DNA of 64,000 nucleotides from Mucilaginibacter sp. UBA5151. Its GTDB lineage: Bacteria > Bacteroidota > Bacteroidia > Sphingobacteriales > Sphingobacteriaceae. The position numbers were made by a program, and so were the translations under genes. Positions 5,937 through 15,322 of the stretch are shown here, piece by piece. The notes below the pieces were generated by a model. That model worked only from the letters and a program-made list of their open reading frames with translations. It did no database searches and was not told where the DNA came from. The DNA lies in NCBI GenBank assembly GCA_002413785.1, contig DHXR01000036.1, forward strand, positions 15,981 to 79,980. Direction: 5' to 3'. How positions within the stretch are numbered: the stretch's first letter is position 1; each line of letters starts with the position of its first letter.

Positions 5937-8678
5937 ATGAGACATTTGTTTTTTTTATTGACAGGTCTGCTCATGGGCAGCTTCTGTTATTCACAGGTAA
6001 AGGTTCAACGCTTGTTAACAGAAAATCAGGTTGATCCGATCAGTATCGACGCACTTGTACCGGGGTTCAGCTGGCAGCTTGACGCCGGGGGCCGCAGGGA
6101 TGTAATGCAAACGGCTTATGAAATAAAAGTAACCTCCTATTTGTACCTTAAAAAAGGGAAACATGAGGATTGGAATTCCGGCAAAGTAACGTCGGGCCAA
6201 TCGGTTTATGTGCCTTATGGCGGCGAGGCATTGGTCTCTGGCAAAAAATATTACTGGCAGGTACGGGTTTGGGATAATTCGGGTAAGGCTTCTGAATGGA
6301 GCGCGCCTGCTTCATGGCAAATGGGCCTGCTGTCCCCAACCGACTGGAAAGCGCAATGGATTACCCCCGGATTTACGGAAGATTCGGCAAAGCGCCCAAG
6401 CCCCCTGTTCCGGAAAGGGTTCGCACTCCATAAAAAGATTGCAACGGCCACCGCTTATATCACCGCGCACGGCTTATATGAAGCACAAATAAACGGTCAC
6501 CGGGTAGGCGATGCTTATTTAACCCCCGGCTGGACAAGCTATAACAAACGCCTGCAATACCAGGCTTATGATGTTACCGGTCTTTTAAAGCAAGGTGAAA
6601 ATGCCCTTGGCGCCGAATTAGGTAATGGCTGGTACCGTGGTTTTTTCGGTTACGACAACAAGCCCAACATTTATGGAAAAGATATTGCTTTATTGTTTCA
6701 ATTAGAGCTGACATATACTGATGGTACAAAAGAAACCATTGTATCTGACGGTAGCTGGAAATCGTCCACCGGCCCGGTACGTTTTGATGAAATTTATTAC
6801 GGGTCCACTATTGACGACCGTTTGCAGCAAAAAGATTGGTCAACGGCCAATTTTGATGATAAAAGCTGGTCGGGCGTAAAGGTACAGGATTTTTCGAAAG
6901 CTGTACTGGTAGCTACCTATAACGAACCTGTGCGCAGGCATGAAACCTTTATACCGGTAAAAATATTTACCACGCCAAAAGGCGAAAAGGTAATTGATTT
7001 CGGGCAAAACCTGGTGGGCTGGGTACAAATAAAAGTGACAGGGAACGCAGGGGACAAAATCACTATTTCACACGCTGAAGTTATTGACAAAGCCGGCAAT
7101 TTTTATACCGATAATTTGCGCTCGGCACAGTCGCAGGATGTTTATATACTTAAAGGCGGCGGCGATGAGACTTTTGAACCTCAATTTACCTGGCATGGTT
7201 TCAGGTATATAAGGGTTGAGGGTTATCCGGGTGAACTGAAGCCTGAAAATTTTAAGGCTGTCGCACTGTATTCTGATATGGCGCCAACTGGCACATTTTC
7301 ATGCTCAATCCCATTGATCAATCAATTGCAGCATAATATACAGTGGGGCCAGAAAGGGAATTTCCTGGATATCCCTACCGATTGTCCGCAGCGCGACGAA
7401 CGTTTAGGCTGGACAGGCGATGCGCAGGTTTTTTCGCGCACAGCTTCCTTTAATATGAATGTCCATAACTTTTTTACAAAATGGCTCAAAGATGTGGCTG
7501 CTGATCAGTATGCCAGCGGCAGCGTTCCCTTTGTAATACCAAATGTGCTGCGCACAAACGCAACCGACGGCCCGGGAAGTACAGGCTGGGCTGATGTTGC
7601 CACTGTTATTCCCTGGAATATGTATTTGGCTTATGGCGATAAACGGATACTGGAAAACCAGTACAGCAGCATGAAAGCCTGGGTTGACTATATGCAACAT
7701 CAAAGCAAAAACGACCTTTGGAATGCCGGTTTTCATTTCGGCGACTGGCTTTTTTACAGTTTAAATGACGACACCGACGGCAGTTCGGCCATAACTAACA
7801 AATATTTAATAGCGCAGTGTTTTTATGCTTATTCAACCCAGTTGCTCATCAATGCGGCCAATGTATTGGGCAAAAAGGAAGACGCTGATTATTATACTGC
7901 CCTGCTCGCAAAAATAAAAGATGCTTATCTGAAAGAATATGTAACGCCACACGGCCTCATTTCATCTGACACGCAAACGGCTTACGTACTTGCCCTGCAA
8001 TTTGATATGCTGCCCGAAAGTTTAAGGCCGCAGGCGGCAGACAGGCTTGTAAACAATATCAGGCGGTATGGTAACCATTTAACAACCGGTTTTTTAGGCA
8101 CCCCTTATCTGTGCAATGTGCTTAGCCGTTTTGGTCATGCCGATGTAGCCTATCAGCTTTTGTTGCAGGAAACCTATCCCTCGTGGTTGTACCCTGTTAA
8201 AATGGGAGCAACCACTATCTGGGAAAGATGGGATGGCATTAAACCCGATGGTACTTTTGAAACGCCGACCATGAACTCCTATAACCACTATGCCTACGGG
8301 GCCATCGGTGATTGGATGTACCGCGTTATTGCGGGTATAGACACAAAAACTGAGGCTCCCGGTTATAAAAAGGTGGTGATAAAACCAACTTTGGGCGGTA
8401 ATCTGCAAAATGCTGCCGCTGATTATGAAACCAATTATGGTAAGGTAAGCTCACATTGGAAATTGGAGGGTGGAAATCTTGCCCTTGATGTTGAAATACC
8501 CGCCAATACAACCGCTACCATTTATGTTCCGGCAAATAAAGGTGCCGTGGTAACAGAAGGCGGCAAAGCAATTGACCCAAAACAGGAACCAACAATGGGA
8601 GACGGGCAAACAGGCTATGTAGTTGTTAACGTGGGATCAGGCGTTTACCATTTTAGTACTACAGCCCCGCAACATTGA
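5937..8678 (+). CDS. Secreted alpha-L-rhamnosidase, GH78
   Basis: A 913-residue glycoside hydrolase family 78 enzyme that releases terminal alpha-L-rhamnose from plant glycosides, pectin side chains or bacterial polysaccharides by inversion. Signal peptide at 1-19 (MRHLFFLLTGLLMGSFCYS). The order is Bac_rhamnosid N-terminal beta domains (Trp/Gly-rich YWQVRVWDNSGKASEW, AHGLYEAQINGHRVGD), then the (alpha/alpha)6 barrel with DCPQRDERLGWTGDAQ near 480-495, which holds the general-acid region, and TIWERWDGI near 762 with the second catalytic glutamate, then a C-terminal beta-sandwich. Length matches the family. A rhamnose mutarotase gene follows after 40 bases, so the two probably form a rhamnose operon. 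No rhamnose isomerase or kinase is present in the window. Confidence 0.95.
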   Translation: MRHLFFLLTGLLMGSFCYSQVKVQRLLTENQVDPISIDALVPGFSWQLDAGGRRDVMQTAYEIKVTSYLYLKKGKHEDWNSGKVTSGQSVYVPYGGEALVSGKKYYWQVRVWDNSGKASEWSAPASWQMGLLSPTDWKAQWITPGFTEDSAKRPSPLFRKGFALHKKIATATAYITAHGLYEAQINGHRVGDAYLTPGWTSYNKRLQYQAYDVTGLLKQGENALGAELGNGWYRGFFGYDNKPNIYGKDIALLFQLELTYTDGTKETIVSDGSWKSSTGPVRFDEIYYGSTIDDRLQQKDWSTANFDDKSWSGVKVQDFSKAVLVATYNEPVRRHETFIPVKIFTTPKGEKVIDFGQNLVGWVQIKVTGNAGDKITISHAEVIDKAGNFYTDNLRSAQSQDVYILKGGGDETFEPQFTWHGFRYIRVEGYPGELKPENFKAVALYSDMAPTGTFSCSIPLINQLQHNIQWGQKGNFLDIPTDCPQRDERLGWTGDAQVFSRTASFNMNVHNFFTKWLKDVAADQYASGSVPFVIPNVLRTNATDGPGSTGWADVATVIPWNMYLAYGDKRILENQYSSMKAWVDYMQHQSKNDLWNAGFHFGDWLFYSLNDDTDGSSAITNKYLIAQCFYAYSTQLLINAANVLGKKEDADYYTALLAKIKDAYLKEYVTPHGLISSDTQTAYVLALQFDMLPESLRPQAADRLVNNIRRYGNHLTTGFLGTPYLCNVLSRFGHADVAYQLLLQETYPSWLYPVKMGATTIWERWDGIKPDGTFETPTMNSYNHYAYGAIGDWMYRVIAGIDTKTEAPGYKKVVIKPTLGGNLQNAAADYETNYGKVSSHWKLEGGNLALDVEIPANTTATIYVPANKGAVVTEGGKAIDPKQEPTMGDGQTGYVVVNVGSGVYHFSTTAPQH

Positions 8679-8718
8679 TGGAGAAATATTCCAGGTTTCT
8701 TTTCATTAATTTTTAAAA

Positions 8719-9033
8719 ATGAACAGGGTAGCTTTTAAAATGAAACTATTTCCGGGCCTTGCCGAAGAATACAGGCGGCGGCACGATGAAATATGGCCGG
8801 AACTGAGGGCATTACTTAAAGATGCAGGCATCAGCGATTATTCGATATTTATTGACCCGGAAACAAATTGTCTTTTTGGGGTGATGAAAACAGAAGATCC
8901 AAGACTAACCGATCAATTGCCATACAATGCAATTATGCAGCGATGGTGGCAGTATATGAGCGATATTATGGAAACAAATCCAGATAATTCACCAGTCACT
9001 ATTCCTTTAAAAGAGGTTTTTTATTTGGCCTGA
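8719..9033 (+). CDS. rhaM: L-rhamnose mutarotase
   Basis: RhaM interconverts the alpha and beta anomers of L-rhamnose, feeding the released sugar to the isomerase. The 104-residue length and sequence fit the family: FKMKLFPGLAEEYRRRHDEIWPEL with Tyr18 and His22 at the expected active-site positions, the DYSIFID strand, and the QRWWQYMSDIM helix with the conserved tryptophan pair. No signal peptide, so it is cytoplasmic. It lies 40 bases behind the GH78 rhamnosidase on the same strand, a functional pairing that supports both calls. Confidence 0.95.
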   Translation: MNRVAFKMKLFPGLAEEYRRRHDEIWPELRALLKDAGISDYSIFIDPETNCLFGVMKTEDPRLTDQLPYNAIMQRWWQYMSDIMETNPDNSPVTIPLKEVFYLA

Positions 9034-9039
9034 GCTAAA

Positions 9040-9204
9040 CTATTTTCCCCTGAACATGGATGCGATCCAGATGATCAATACAATAACCACAATAACAGAA
9101 ATAATACCCACAACGGCCCCGGCTTTAAAAATTCCGGTTATTACCGAGCAACTGCTTAAACACAACGTTAGTAAAATGATAGAAGGAATAAATAACTTTT
9201 TCAT
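9040..9204 (-). CDS. Small lipoprotein with one C-terminal membrane segment (54 aa)
   Basis: This short gene encodes MKKLFIPSIILLTLCLSSCS, a lipoprotein signal with the cysteine at 19, then VITGIFKAGAV, a 20-residue hydrophobic segment (about 31-50) and the basic tail FRGK. Such 50-60 residue lipoproteins are common in Bacteroidota and have no established function. The stop overlaps the region just behind rhaM on the opposite strand, so the genes converge. Its promoter region contains the three TATCA/TGATA sites that it shares with kup. Confidence 0.7.
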   Translation of the reverse strand: MKKLFIPSIILLTLCLSSCSVITGIFKAGAVVGIISVIVVIVLIIWIASMFRGK

Positions 9205-9345
9205 AATATATTAAGTTTATCATCTTTGTTATAATAACTGAAACACCTGATATGTTTCAAATAAATTTCTTTTTTAGTATTGATTTTATAGTAAACACCT
9301 TGTTATTTCAATGATTTACTGTGGAAATGGTTCGGGTTTAATTAT

Positions 9346-9397
9346 TATCAAAAATGATAAAACCTATCAAAATGATAATCACTCTATCAAAATGATA
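9346..9397. promoter_or_regulatory. Three evenly spaced TATCA/TGATA inverted repeats
   Basis: TATCAAAAATGATA at 9346-9359, TATCAAAATGATA at 9365-9377 and again at 9385-9397. Starts are 19 and 20 bases apart, about two helical turns, so a dimeric regulator could bind three sites on one DNA face. They lie in the 439-bp gap between the divergent small lipoprotein gene and kup. The regulator is unknown. Confidence 0.6.
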
Positions 9398-9563
9398 GTA
9401 CAATTTAATGGTGTAAATCCTACACTATCTTCTTAAAAATCTGGAAACCAATTATTTAATTTAAAACAGGTCTATTTGCAGTTTTATGGCATGGGTATTG
9501 GCTTGAACTATTTAATAATTATTAATTAATTGATTTCACTCTTACAGAGCGCATTCTTTCCCC

Positions 9564-9589
9564 TATCTTTGACCTCCTTATCCGGGAGG
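9564..9589 (+). promoter_or_regulatory. Putative kup -7 element and leader hairpin
   Basis: TATCTTTG at 9564-9571 matches the Bacteroidota -7 consensus TAnnTTTG. A clear -33 TTG at the usual distance was not found. Just downstream, CCTCC (9573-9577) can pair with GGAGG (9585-9589) in the presumed kup leader. Rest of the gap 9205-9643: A/T-rich, nothing else recognised. Confidence 0.4.
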
Positions 9590-9643
9590 GTAAATTCTTA
9601 TTTTTCTTTTTTAAATATTCAAACTGCAATTTTATTCTGATCA

Positions 9644-11632
9644 ATGAATTCACACATTAAAAACCTTTCTTTAGCGGGTGCGCTGGTAACTCTCGGTATT
9701 ATTTTTGGCGACATAGGCACCTCTCCTCTATATGTTTTTCAAACCTTACTTGTTGAAGGCGGTAAAGTAAACGAGGCCCTGGTATTAGGTTCCATTTCCT
9801 GTATATTCTGGACGCTTACCCTTCAAACAACTTTTAAATACATTATTATCACACTACAAGCCGATAATCATGGTGAGGGCGGGATATTTTCTCTTTACGC
9901 GCTGGTTAGGCGTTACGGAAAATGGCTGGCCATACCAGCAATTATCGGCGCCGGCACCTTGCTGGCCGATGGTATTATTACTCCGCCGATTTCTGTAACC
10001 TCGGCTATTGAAGGATTAAACAATGTTCCTGCGCTGAGTGACCCTAAATTGCACCCCGAATTTATACCAGGCAGTCACCTTATTATGGGCCTTGTAATAG
10101 GTATTATGGTGGCGCTTTTTTTCTTTCAGCAATTTGGCACCAAGGTGGTTGGCTCTGCCTTCGGGCCGGTAATGCTTTTATGGTTCCTGATGATCGGTTC
10201 TTTAGGGGCCATGCAGATCATGCATTCTCCGACCATTTTCAGGGCCTTTAACCCTTATTACGGATATAAATTACTAATGGAACACAAAAATGGTTTCTGG
10301 CTCCTGGGTGCTGTGTTTTTGTGTACAACCGGGGCAGAAGCATTATATTCGGATCTCGGGCATTGTGGCCGTAAAAACATACAAGCAAGCTGGATCTTTG
10401 TAAAGATTACTCTTTTATTAAGTTATTGCGGCCAGGGTGCCTGGGTATTACTTCAACCCAAAGGAACTAATTTTAACGGGGTAAATCCATTTTATGCCAT
10501 TGTGCCCAACCCGCATTTATTTATGATACCCTGTGTAGTATTGGCTACCCTTGCAACTATCATTGCCAGCCAGGCATTAATAAGCGGTTCATTTACACTG
10601 ATTAGTGAAGCGGTAAGCATGAATTTCTGGCCGCGCATCACCATCAGATATCCATCCAACATACGCGGACAAATTTATATCCCAAGCATCAACTGGATCT
10701 TATGTATAGGTTGTATCCTTGTTTCGCTCTATTTTCAAACGTCTGAACACATGACAGCGGCTTATGGCTTCTCAATCACCATAGCCATGCTCATGACCAC
10801 TATACTCATGTCATACTTTATGCGCTATGTAAAGCATTGGCCATTATGGCTCGTTGTTATTATTTTATGCGTTTTCCTAACTGTTGAGTTTTCATTCTTT
10901 ATCACAAACGCGACGAAATTGCTGAAGAGAATATTCTTCGTGGTATTCGAGATCGGGTTGATATTTACCATGTATATCTGGTTCAAGGCCCGCAAGATCA
11001 ACAACCGCTTTTTGCATTTTATTGATCTTAAAGACCAGTTACCATTATTAAATGCGCTTAGCGCCGACCATTCTGTCAGCAAGTATTCAACACACCTCAT
11101 CTATTTAACCAAAGCCAATAACGCCAAACAGATAGAAGAGAAGATCATGTATTCAATCATGAGCCGGAAGCCGAAGCGGGCCGATACCTATTGGTTTATC
11201 CATATTGAAACAACCAATGAGCCTTATACCATGGAGTATAGTGTTGACCAGCTGGAACCGGGCAAGGTGATCAGGGTTGAATTCAGGTTAGGGTTCAGGA
11301 TCCAGCCGAGGGTTAATGTTTTGTACCGAAAGGTGATTGAGGATATGGTGGCACGAAACGAGATCGACATCACCAGTCACTACGATTCATTGCAAAGATT
11401 TAAGGTCGCTGCCGATTTCAGGTTTGTGATCATGGAAAAATTTCTTTCCTACAACAACTCGTTCAGCGTTAAGGAAGGTTTTATACTAAACAGTTATTTC
11501 GCCATCAAAAAACTTGCCCAAACAGAAGCTAAAGCATTTGGTTTGGATACGAGTGAAACCTACGTGGAAAAAATACCATTGGTTGTAAAACCGGTGGGCA
11601 ATATTGTTTTAAAAAGGGTTGAGGGATATTAA
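9644..11632 (+). CDS. kup: Potassium uptake protein Kup
   Basis: A KUP/HAK/KT family K+:H+ symporter of the inner membrane. The 662-residue length fits the bacterial family (about 620-680). The N-terminal signature GDIGTSPLYVFQTL is at about 22-35, followed by DNHGEGGIFSLYALVRR and ADGIITPPISVTSAIEG. About twelve hydrophobic segments fill residues 1-450, and the remaining 200 residues form the cytoplasmic C-terminal domain (YWFIHIETTNEPYTMEY, FRLGFRIQPRVN). The ATG at 9644 directly precedes a short basic N-terminus, as in homologues. It is transcribed towards an orphan histidine kinase gene on the other strand and is preceded by a triple operator-like repeat. Confidence 0.97.
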   Translation: MNSHIKNLSLAGALVTLGIIFGDIGTSPLYVFQTLLVEGGKVNEALVLGSISCIFWTLTLQTTFKYIIITLQADNHGEGGIFSLYALVRRYGKWLAIPAIIGAGTLLADGIITPPISVTSAIEGLNNVPALSDPKLHPEFIPGSHLIMGLVIGIMVALFFFQQFGTKVVGSAFGPVMLLWFLMIGSLGAMQIMHSPTIFRAFNPYYGYKLLMEHKNGFWLLGAVFLCTTGAEALYSDLGHCGRKNIQASWIFVKITLLLSYCGQGAWVLLQPKGTNFNGVNPFYAIVPNPHLFMIPCVVLATLATIIASQALISGSFTLISEAVSMNFWPRITIRYPSNIRGQIYIPSINWILCIGCILVSLYFQTSEHMTAAYGFSITIAMLMTTILMSYFMRYVKHWPLWLVVIILCVFLTVEFSFFITNATKLLKRIFFVVFEIGLIFTMYIWFKARKINNRFLHFIDLKDQLPLLNALSADHSVSKYSTHLIYLTKANNAKQIEEKIMYSIMSRKPKRADTYWFIHIETTNEPYTMEYSVDQLEPGKVIRVEFRLGFRIQPRVNVLYRKVIEDMVARNEIDITSHYDSLQRFKVAADFRFVIMEKFLSYNNSFSVKEGFILNSYFAIKKLAQTEAKAFGLDTSETYVEKIPLVVKPVGNIVLKRVEGY

Positions 11633-11663
11633 GCTCAATTTTGGTGTAACAAAAGAACAGGTT

Positions 11664-11694
11664 TAGCCGGGGTATGCTCAAAATGCCCCGGCTA
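11664..11694. terminator. Hairpin between convergent kup and histidine kinase genes
   Basis: TAGCCGGGG (11664-11672) pairs perfectly with CCCCGGCTA (11686-11694). The right arm includes the kinase stop codon. Neither strand has a strong U-tract directly after the stem, so it may act as a bidirectional but weak terminator or as a 3'-end stabiliser. Confidence 0.45.
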
Positions 11695-13050
11695 ACTATA
11701 ATCAGGAAAAGTTACATGAAATTCACTGCCTTTATTTAAAGTTGATTTAATTTCAATTTTACCGTTATGCAGGCGTATTATATTATTTGTTAAAGACAAA
11801 CCTATTCCATAACCAGGGTAATATAACGCATTTGCCGACCGGTAAAACGGCTGGAATATTTTAGTCAGATCCTTCTGATCAATTCCGATCCCCTTGTCGC
11901 GTATCAGGATATTGATACCCATGGCATCGCAAAATATCTCACAATCGACCTCTTTATTATCTGAAAACTTTAATGCATTTTTAATAATATTGCTGATGCC
12001 AATAAAAAGTAACTGCCGGTTACCCGGTAAAGTAACCTTTGACGGTTCATTAGGGAGATTAAAAGTAAGATTAATACGGCTTTTGGCAGCTCTGTCCGAT
12101 AAGTCATCCTTAATTTCCCACAGCAATTCATCCATCCTGATATTTTGAAAATCACTGTTTTCAACGTTCGTTTGGATGAGTTCCATCAGGCTGTTAATGA
12201 TATAGCTCAGGCGTTCCGTCTCTTTAATAATATTTGTTAATACCGATCTGTAAACCTCCCCATCCCGGTTTTGCATCAGTGTGATCTCAGCTTCGCCGAG
12301 TATGGTGGTAATCGGGGTACGTAGCTCGTGGGATGCATTGGCAATAAAAGATTTCTGACTTTCAAAAGATTGCTCCAAATGCTCTAACAATTGATTTATG
12401 GTCAGTGATAAACCATCTATTTCGTCAGTTTTCTTTTGTGCAACCGGTAGCCGCAAATCCAGACTGGAGGCCCTGATCCGTTTCAAATTATTGGTAATCC
12501 GCACAATCGGCAATAAAGCGATTCTGGAGAAAACACTACCCATAAAGTAGGTGATAATAAGAGAGGCCAGGAAAACGAAAAACATGATCAGCCCCAGATT
12601 ATGCATATCATGATAACCGTTAATATCAATTGCCGAAACCATGATGATAAAATTACCAGAATTGTCTGCGTAATAAATGCCGGTAATCTGTTGGTTATCC
12701 TGTGACAAATGAACCTGTTTTTGGCTAACAACATCCTTAAGCGTATTCAAATCCCAACGAACGGTCCCTTCGTGGACAAATTGCGGCTTAAAATGTTCAT
12801 TGTATATACGAATGGTCTCGTTTGATAATGATTGCGGGAACTTTTTAAGTACCGTCTTAAAACTCTCCTTTGATAAATTATCTTCCGCCAGGTAAAACTG
12901 CGCAACTGTAACCGCACGATCGTCGAGCTTGTTAAAAAAGTCTTTAACCCTGTTATGTTCAACAAACAAATAAATGCCTGTTAAAACCATCAGCAGCAAC
13001 ACTGCAAACATAAAAGTAAATTGAAGCGATAACCTGTCCTTAACTTTCAA
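11692..13050 (-). CDS. Sensor histidine kinase (HAMP-HisKA-HATPase), orphan
   Basis: A 452-residue membrane sensor kinase. Two transmembrane segments (about 10-29, FMFAVLLLMVLTGIYLFV, and about 148-170, LGLIMFFVFLASLIITYF) enclose a periplasmic sensor domain of about 120 residues. Then come a HAMP linker (VRITNNLKRIRASSLDLRL), the H-box FIANASHELRTPIT with the phospho-accepting histidine near 240, the N-box NIIKNALKFS, and the G-boxes DKGIGI and GYGIGLSL. The architecture is that of CusS/BaeS-type kinases. No response regulator gene lies next to it: the upstream neighbour is a hexosaminidase with its own terminator. The partner must be encoded elsewhere or have been lost. Confidence 0.93.
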   Translation of the reverse strand: MKVKDRLSLQFTFMFAVLLLMVLTGIYLFVEHNRVKDFFNKLDDRAVTVAQFYLAEDNLSKESFKTVLKKFPQSLSNETIRIYNEHFKPQFVHEGTVRWDLNTLKDVVSQKQVHLSQDNQQITGIYYADNSGNFIIMVSAIDINGYHDMHNLGLIMFFVFLASLIITYFMGSVFSRIALLPIVRITNNLKRIRASSLDLRLPVAQKKTDEIDGLSLTINQLLEHLEQSFESQKSFIANASHELRTPITTILGEAEITLMQNRDGEVYRSVLTNIIKETERLSYIINSLMELIQTNVENSDFQNIRMDELLWEIKDDLSDRAAKSRINLTFNLPNEPSKVTLPGNRQLLFIGISNIIKNALKFSDNKEVDCEIFCDAMGINILIRDKGIGIDQKDLTKIFQPFYRSANALYYPGYGIGLSLTNNIIRLHNGKIEIKSTLNKGSEFHVTFPDYS

Positions 13051-13140
13051 TGCAAACTCCCCTTTAATTTAATTAGTTCCATAGCTGATTATATGCCAAT
13101 AAAGGTATGAATAAGTTAAGCAGCAGGAAACGGCAGCCAT

Positions 13141-13175
13141 AAAAAAAACCCCCGGCTGTGATACCGGGAGTTCTT
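13141..13175 (-). terminator. Intrinsic terminator of the GH20 gene
   Basis: Read on the minus strand, AACTCCCGG and CCGGGGGTT pair with one mismatch around TATCACAG and are followed by eight T residues. It lies about 80 bases beyond the hexosaminidase stop codon and about 90 bases before the histidine kinase start. Confidence 0.75.
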
Positions 13176-13210
13176 TAAGCCATTTAAAGGCTAAAATAAT
13201 GTCCAAAAAT

Positions 13211-13252
13211 AAGAACCAAGACTTAGGACTAAATACTTTGGACCCAGTACTT
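13211..13252. repeat. Heptad array 3' of the GH20 gene
   Basis: AAGAACC, AAGACTT, AGGACTA, AATACTT, TGGACCC, AGTACTT: six degenerate heptads (words of the type aaGACTt) that end one base before the GH20 stop codon at 13254. Confidence 0.5.
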
Positions 13253-13253
13253 C

Positions 13254-15176
13254 CTACTGCTCTGGTCTCCTTCCGATCCGGTTCCTAAGTTCGGCAACCG
13301 GCATAGTCACCATGCGGCCAACAGGCTGTTTACCCCTATAGGTGATTACCCTTAGCTGGGTGGCATCTTTAGGGACTACAAGCTGCTCGGTATATTTAGG
13401 ATAAAACCTGTCGGGATATGAATTGTCAAAACTATAATAAGTATCAAGGCCCGGTATTTCGTTGGTTAATGCTACCCTTACCAGGCTATCGGCGCCCATG
13501 CTTGGTTGAAAGTCCGGGTCGTACATGCTTGGTGCGTATTTTATTTCAGCTTCGTCCAAACGGGCAAACTGTTTTTCAACTTTGGGGTAAAAAGTATCCC
13601 AGTTTTTCTTTTCTTTCGGCGACCATACCGATTCGGCAATGGCCATACCACGCGGCCAGGTCATATACTCTACCTGCCTGAAATTGTAAACCTGTTCGGC
13701 CCATAAATTAGCTTGTCCGCCTAATATTAATCTGCCATCAGCACCACTGGGAACCGGTTCAAACTCGTATGCTTTACTTAAACGCAAGGTTGAGTAAACA
13801 TGGGGCTCCATAACCTCGTCACTCTGCATATAATCAAGGTATGCAAAAGTGGTTGGGCTCATCACTACTTCGTGACCAAGTTTTGAAGCAGTGATACCGC
13901 CCTGAATGCCCCGCCAGCTCATTACCGCTGCTTTGGGCCCCAGGCCGCCTTCAATGATCTCATCCCAGCCCATAAATTTCTTTCCTTTTGATTCCACTAT
14001 CTTTTCCAGGCGTTTTTCAAAATAGCTTTGCACTTCTTCCATGCTCTTTAACCCTTCTTTTTGCATCAAAGCTTTAACAGAATCACTTTGCGCCCAAAAG
14101 TTTTTGGCACATTCATCGCCGCCCATGTGGATATATCCAAACGGGAAAAGTTGTGCTACTTCGGTTAATACCTTATCTAAAAACGCATAAGTTTTTTCGC
14201 TCGACGGGTTCAAAGTATTATCAACCAGCGCAGTCAGGCCGCCTTTGCCAAAATCCATAATATGTTCGCCCGACCGTACCTTATAGTTCTCTGCACCGGC
14301 AGTGCATGATAACTCAGGATAAGCCACCACAGCGGCAAGGCTATGGCCGGGTACGTCAACTTCGGGCATAATGTTTACAAACCTTTCTTTCGCGTACTGT
14401 ACCAGTTCCCTGATATCATCCTGGGTATAAAAGCCGCCATAATTACGCGGTTCGTTGGGCCCGGGTACCGAAAACTCCCCAAACTCCCCAATTTTTTTAA
14501 CGTTATAAGCGCCAACCGTTGTTAAACGGGGCAAACTTTTTATCTCAATGCGCCAGCCTTCATCGTCGGTCAGGTGCATGTGCAGCAGGTTGAATTTGTA
14601 ACGCGCCATCTGGTCGATATACTGTTTCACCTCCTCTTTGGTAAAGAAATGCCGTGAAACATCAAGCATCAAACCTCTCCAGGCGAATCTCGGGTAATCT
14701 GTAATTTCTGCATAAGGCAGCGCCCAAAGTACATGAGGCACTACGTCAGCACTTTCAATCTCTTTAGGTAATAACTGTACCAGCGTTTGTACACCGTGAA
14801 ATAATCCGGCAGGCTCGTTGGCCCTTATCACAACGCCTGTTTTACTTACCCATAAATGATACCCTTCTTTGCCTAAAGTAGTATCCTGTATTTTGTATAG
14901 TAATAACTTAATTGTTGCAGGTGCAGTCAAAGAGTTCTTTACTGTAACCGTTGCACCTGTTGGTTTTGTTAGCTTGTTTTTGAGGAAATCCGTAACCGCT
15001 TTCTGGTCAGCTGTTGTCCCGGCTTCGATCACAATATGCCGGGGCAATATAAAGTTGCCTTTCCCGGCAATCGTTTTTACAGGTTCTGGAATAATTGACA
15101 ACGTGGTTTTGCCTGCCTGTCCAAAGGATAAAAAAGCCACGAAAAAGCAATAGATCAGTAATACAAATTTTTTCAT
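13254..15176 (-). CDS. Secreted beta-N-acetylhexosaminidase, GH20
   Basis: A glycoside hydrolase family 20 exo-enzyme that removes terminal GlcNAc or GalNAc by substrate-assisted catalysis. The start at 15176 (MKKFVLLIYCFFVAFLSFGQ) gives a clean signal peptide; the ATG at 15188 would add only MIPE. The GH20b N-terminal domain covers about residues 25-145 (LSIIPEPVKTIAG...). The TIM barrel has FAWRGLMLDVSRHF, LNLLHMHLTDDEGWRIEIKS, the MPEVDVPGHSLA strand, and the catalytic pair HMGGDE near residue 350, then FMGWDEI and LGGQANLWAEQV. The end carries a short beta-rich extension. About 640 residues matches the family. Probable role: recycling of chitin or peptidoglycan-derived sugars in the periplasm. 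Confidence 0.95.
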   Translation of the reverse strand: MKKFVLLIYCFFVAFLSFGQAGKTTLSIIPEPVKTIAGKGNFILPRHIVIEAGTTADQKAVTDFLKNKLTKPTGATVTVKNSLTAPATIKLLLYKIQDTTLGKEGYHLWVSKTGVVIRANEPAGLFHGVQTLVQLLPKEIESADVVPHVLWALPYAEITDYPRFAWRGLMLDVSRHFFTKEEVKQYIDQMARYKFNLLHMHLTDDEGWRIEIKSLPRLTTVGAYNVKKIGEFGEFSVPGPNEPRNYGGFYTQDDIRELVQYAKERFVNIMPEVDVPGHSLAAVVAYPELSCTAGAENYKVRSGEHIMDFGKGGLTALVDNTLNPSSEKTYAFLDKVLTEVAQLFPFGYIHMGGDECAKNFWAQSDSVKALMQKEGLKSMEEVQSYFEKRLEKIVESKGKKFMGWDEIIEGGLGPKAAVMSWRGIQGGITASKLGHEVVMSPTTFAYLDYMQSDEVMEPHVYSTLRLSKAYEFEPVPSGADGRLILGGQANLWAEQVYNFRQVEYMTWPRGMAIAESVWSPKEKKNWDTFYPKVEKQFARLDEAEIKYAPSMYDPDFQPSMGADSLVRVALTNEIPGLDTYYSFDNSYPDRFYPKYTEQLVVPKDATQLRVITYRGKQPVGRMVTMPVAELRNRIGRRPEQ

Positions 15177-15322
15177 TTCAGGAATCATTAAAGAGGTTTA
15201 CTTGTGAAGAAACAGCGTGCAAATTATACTTTTTAAATAATATTAAAAAGTTTTTTACTTACAAAATCATCATTTATTAATTATTATATTGCGTCTTAAA
15301 GACACATTATAAACCAATTTTT

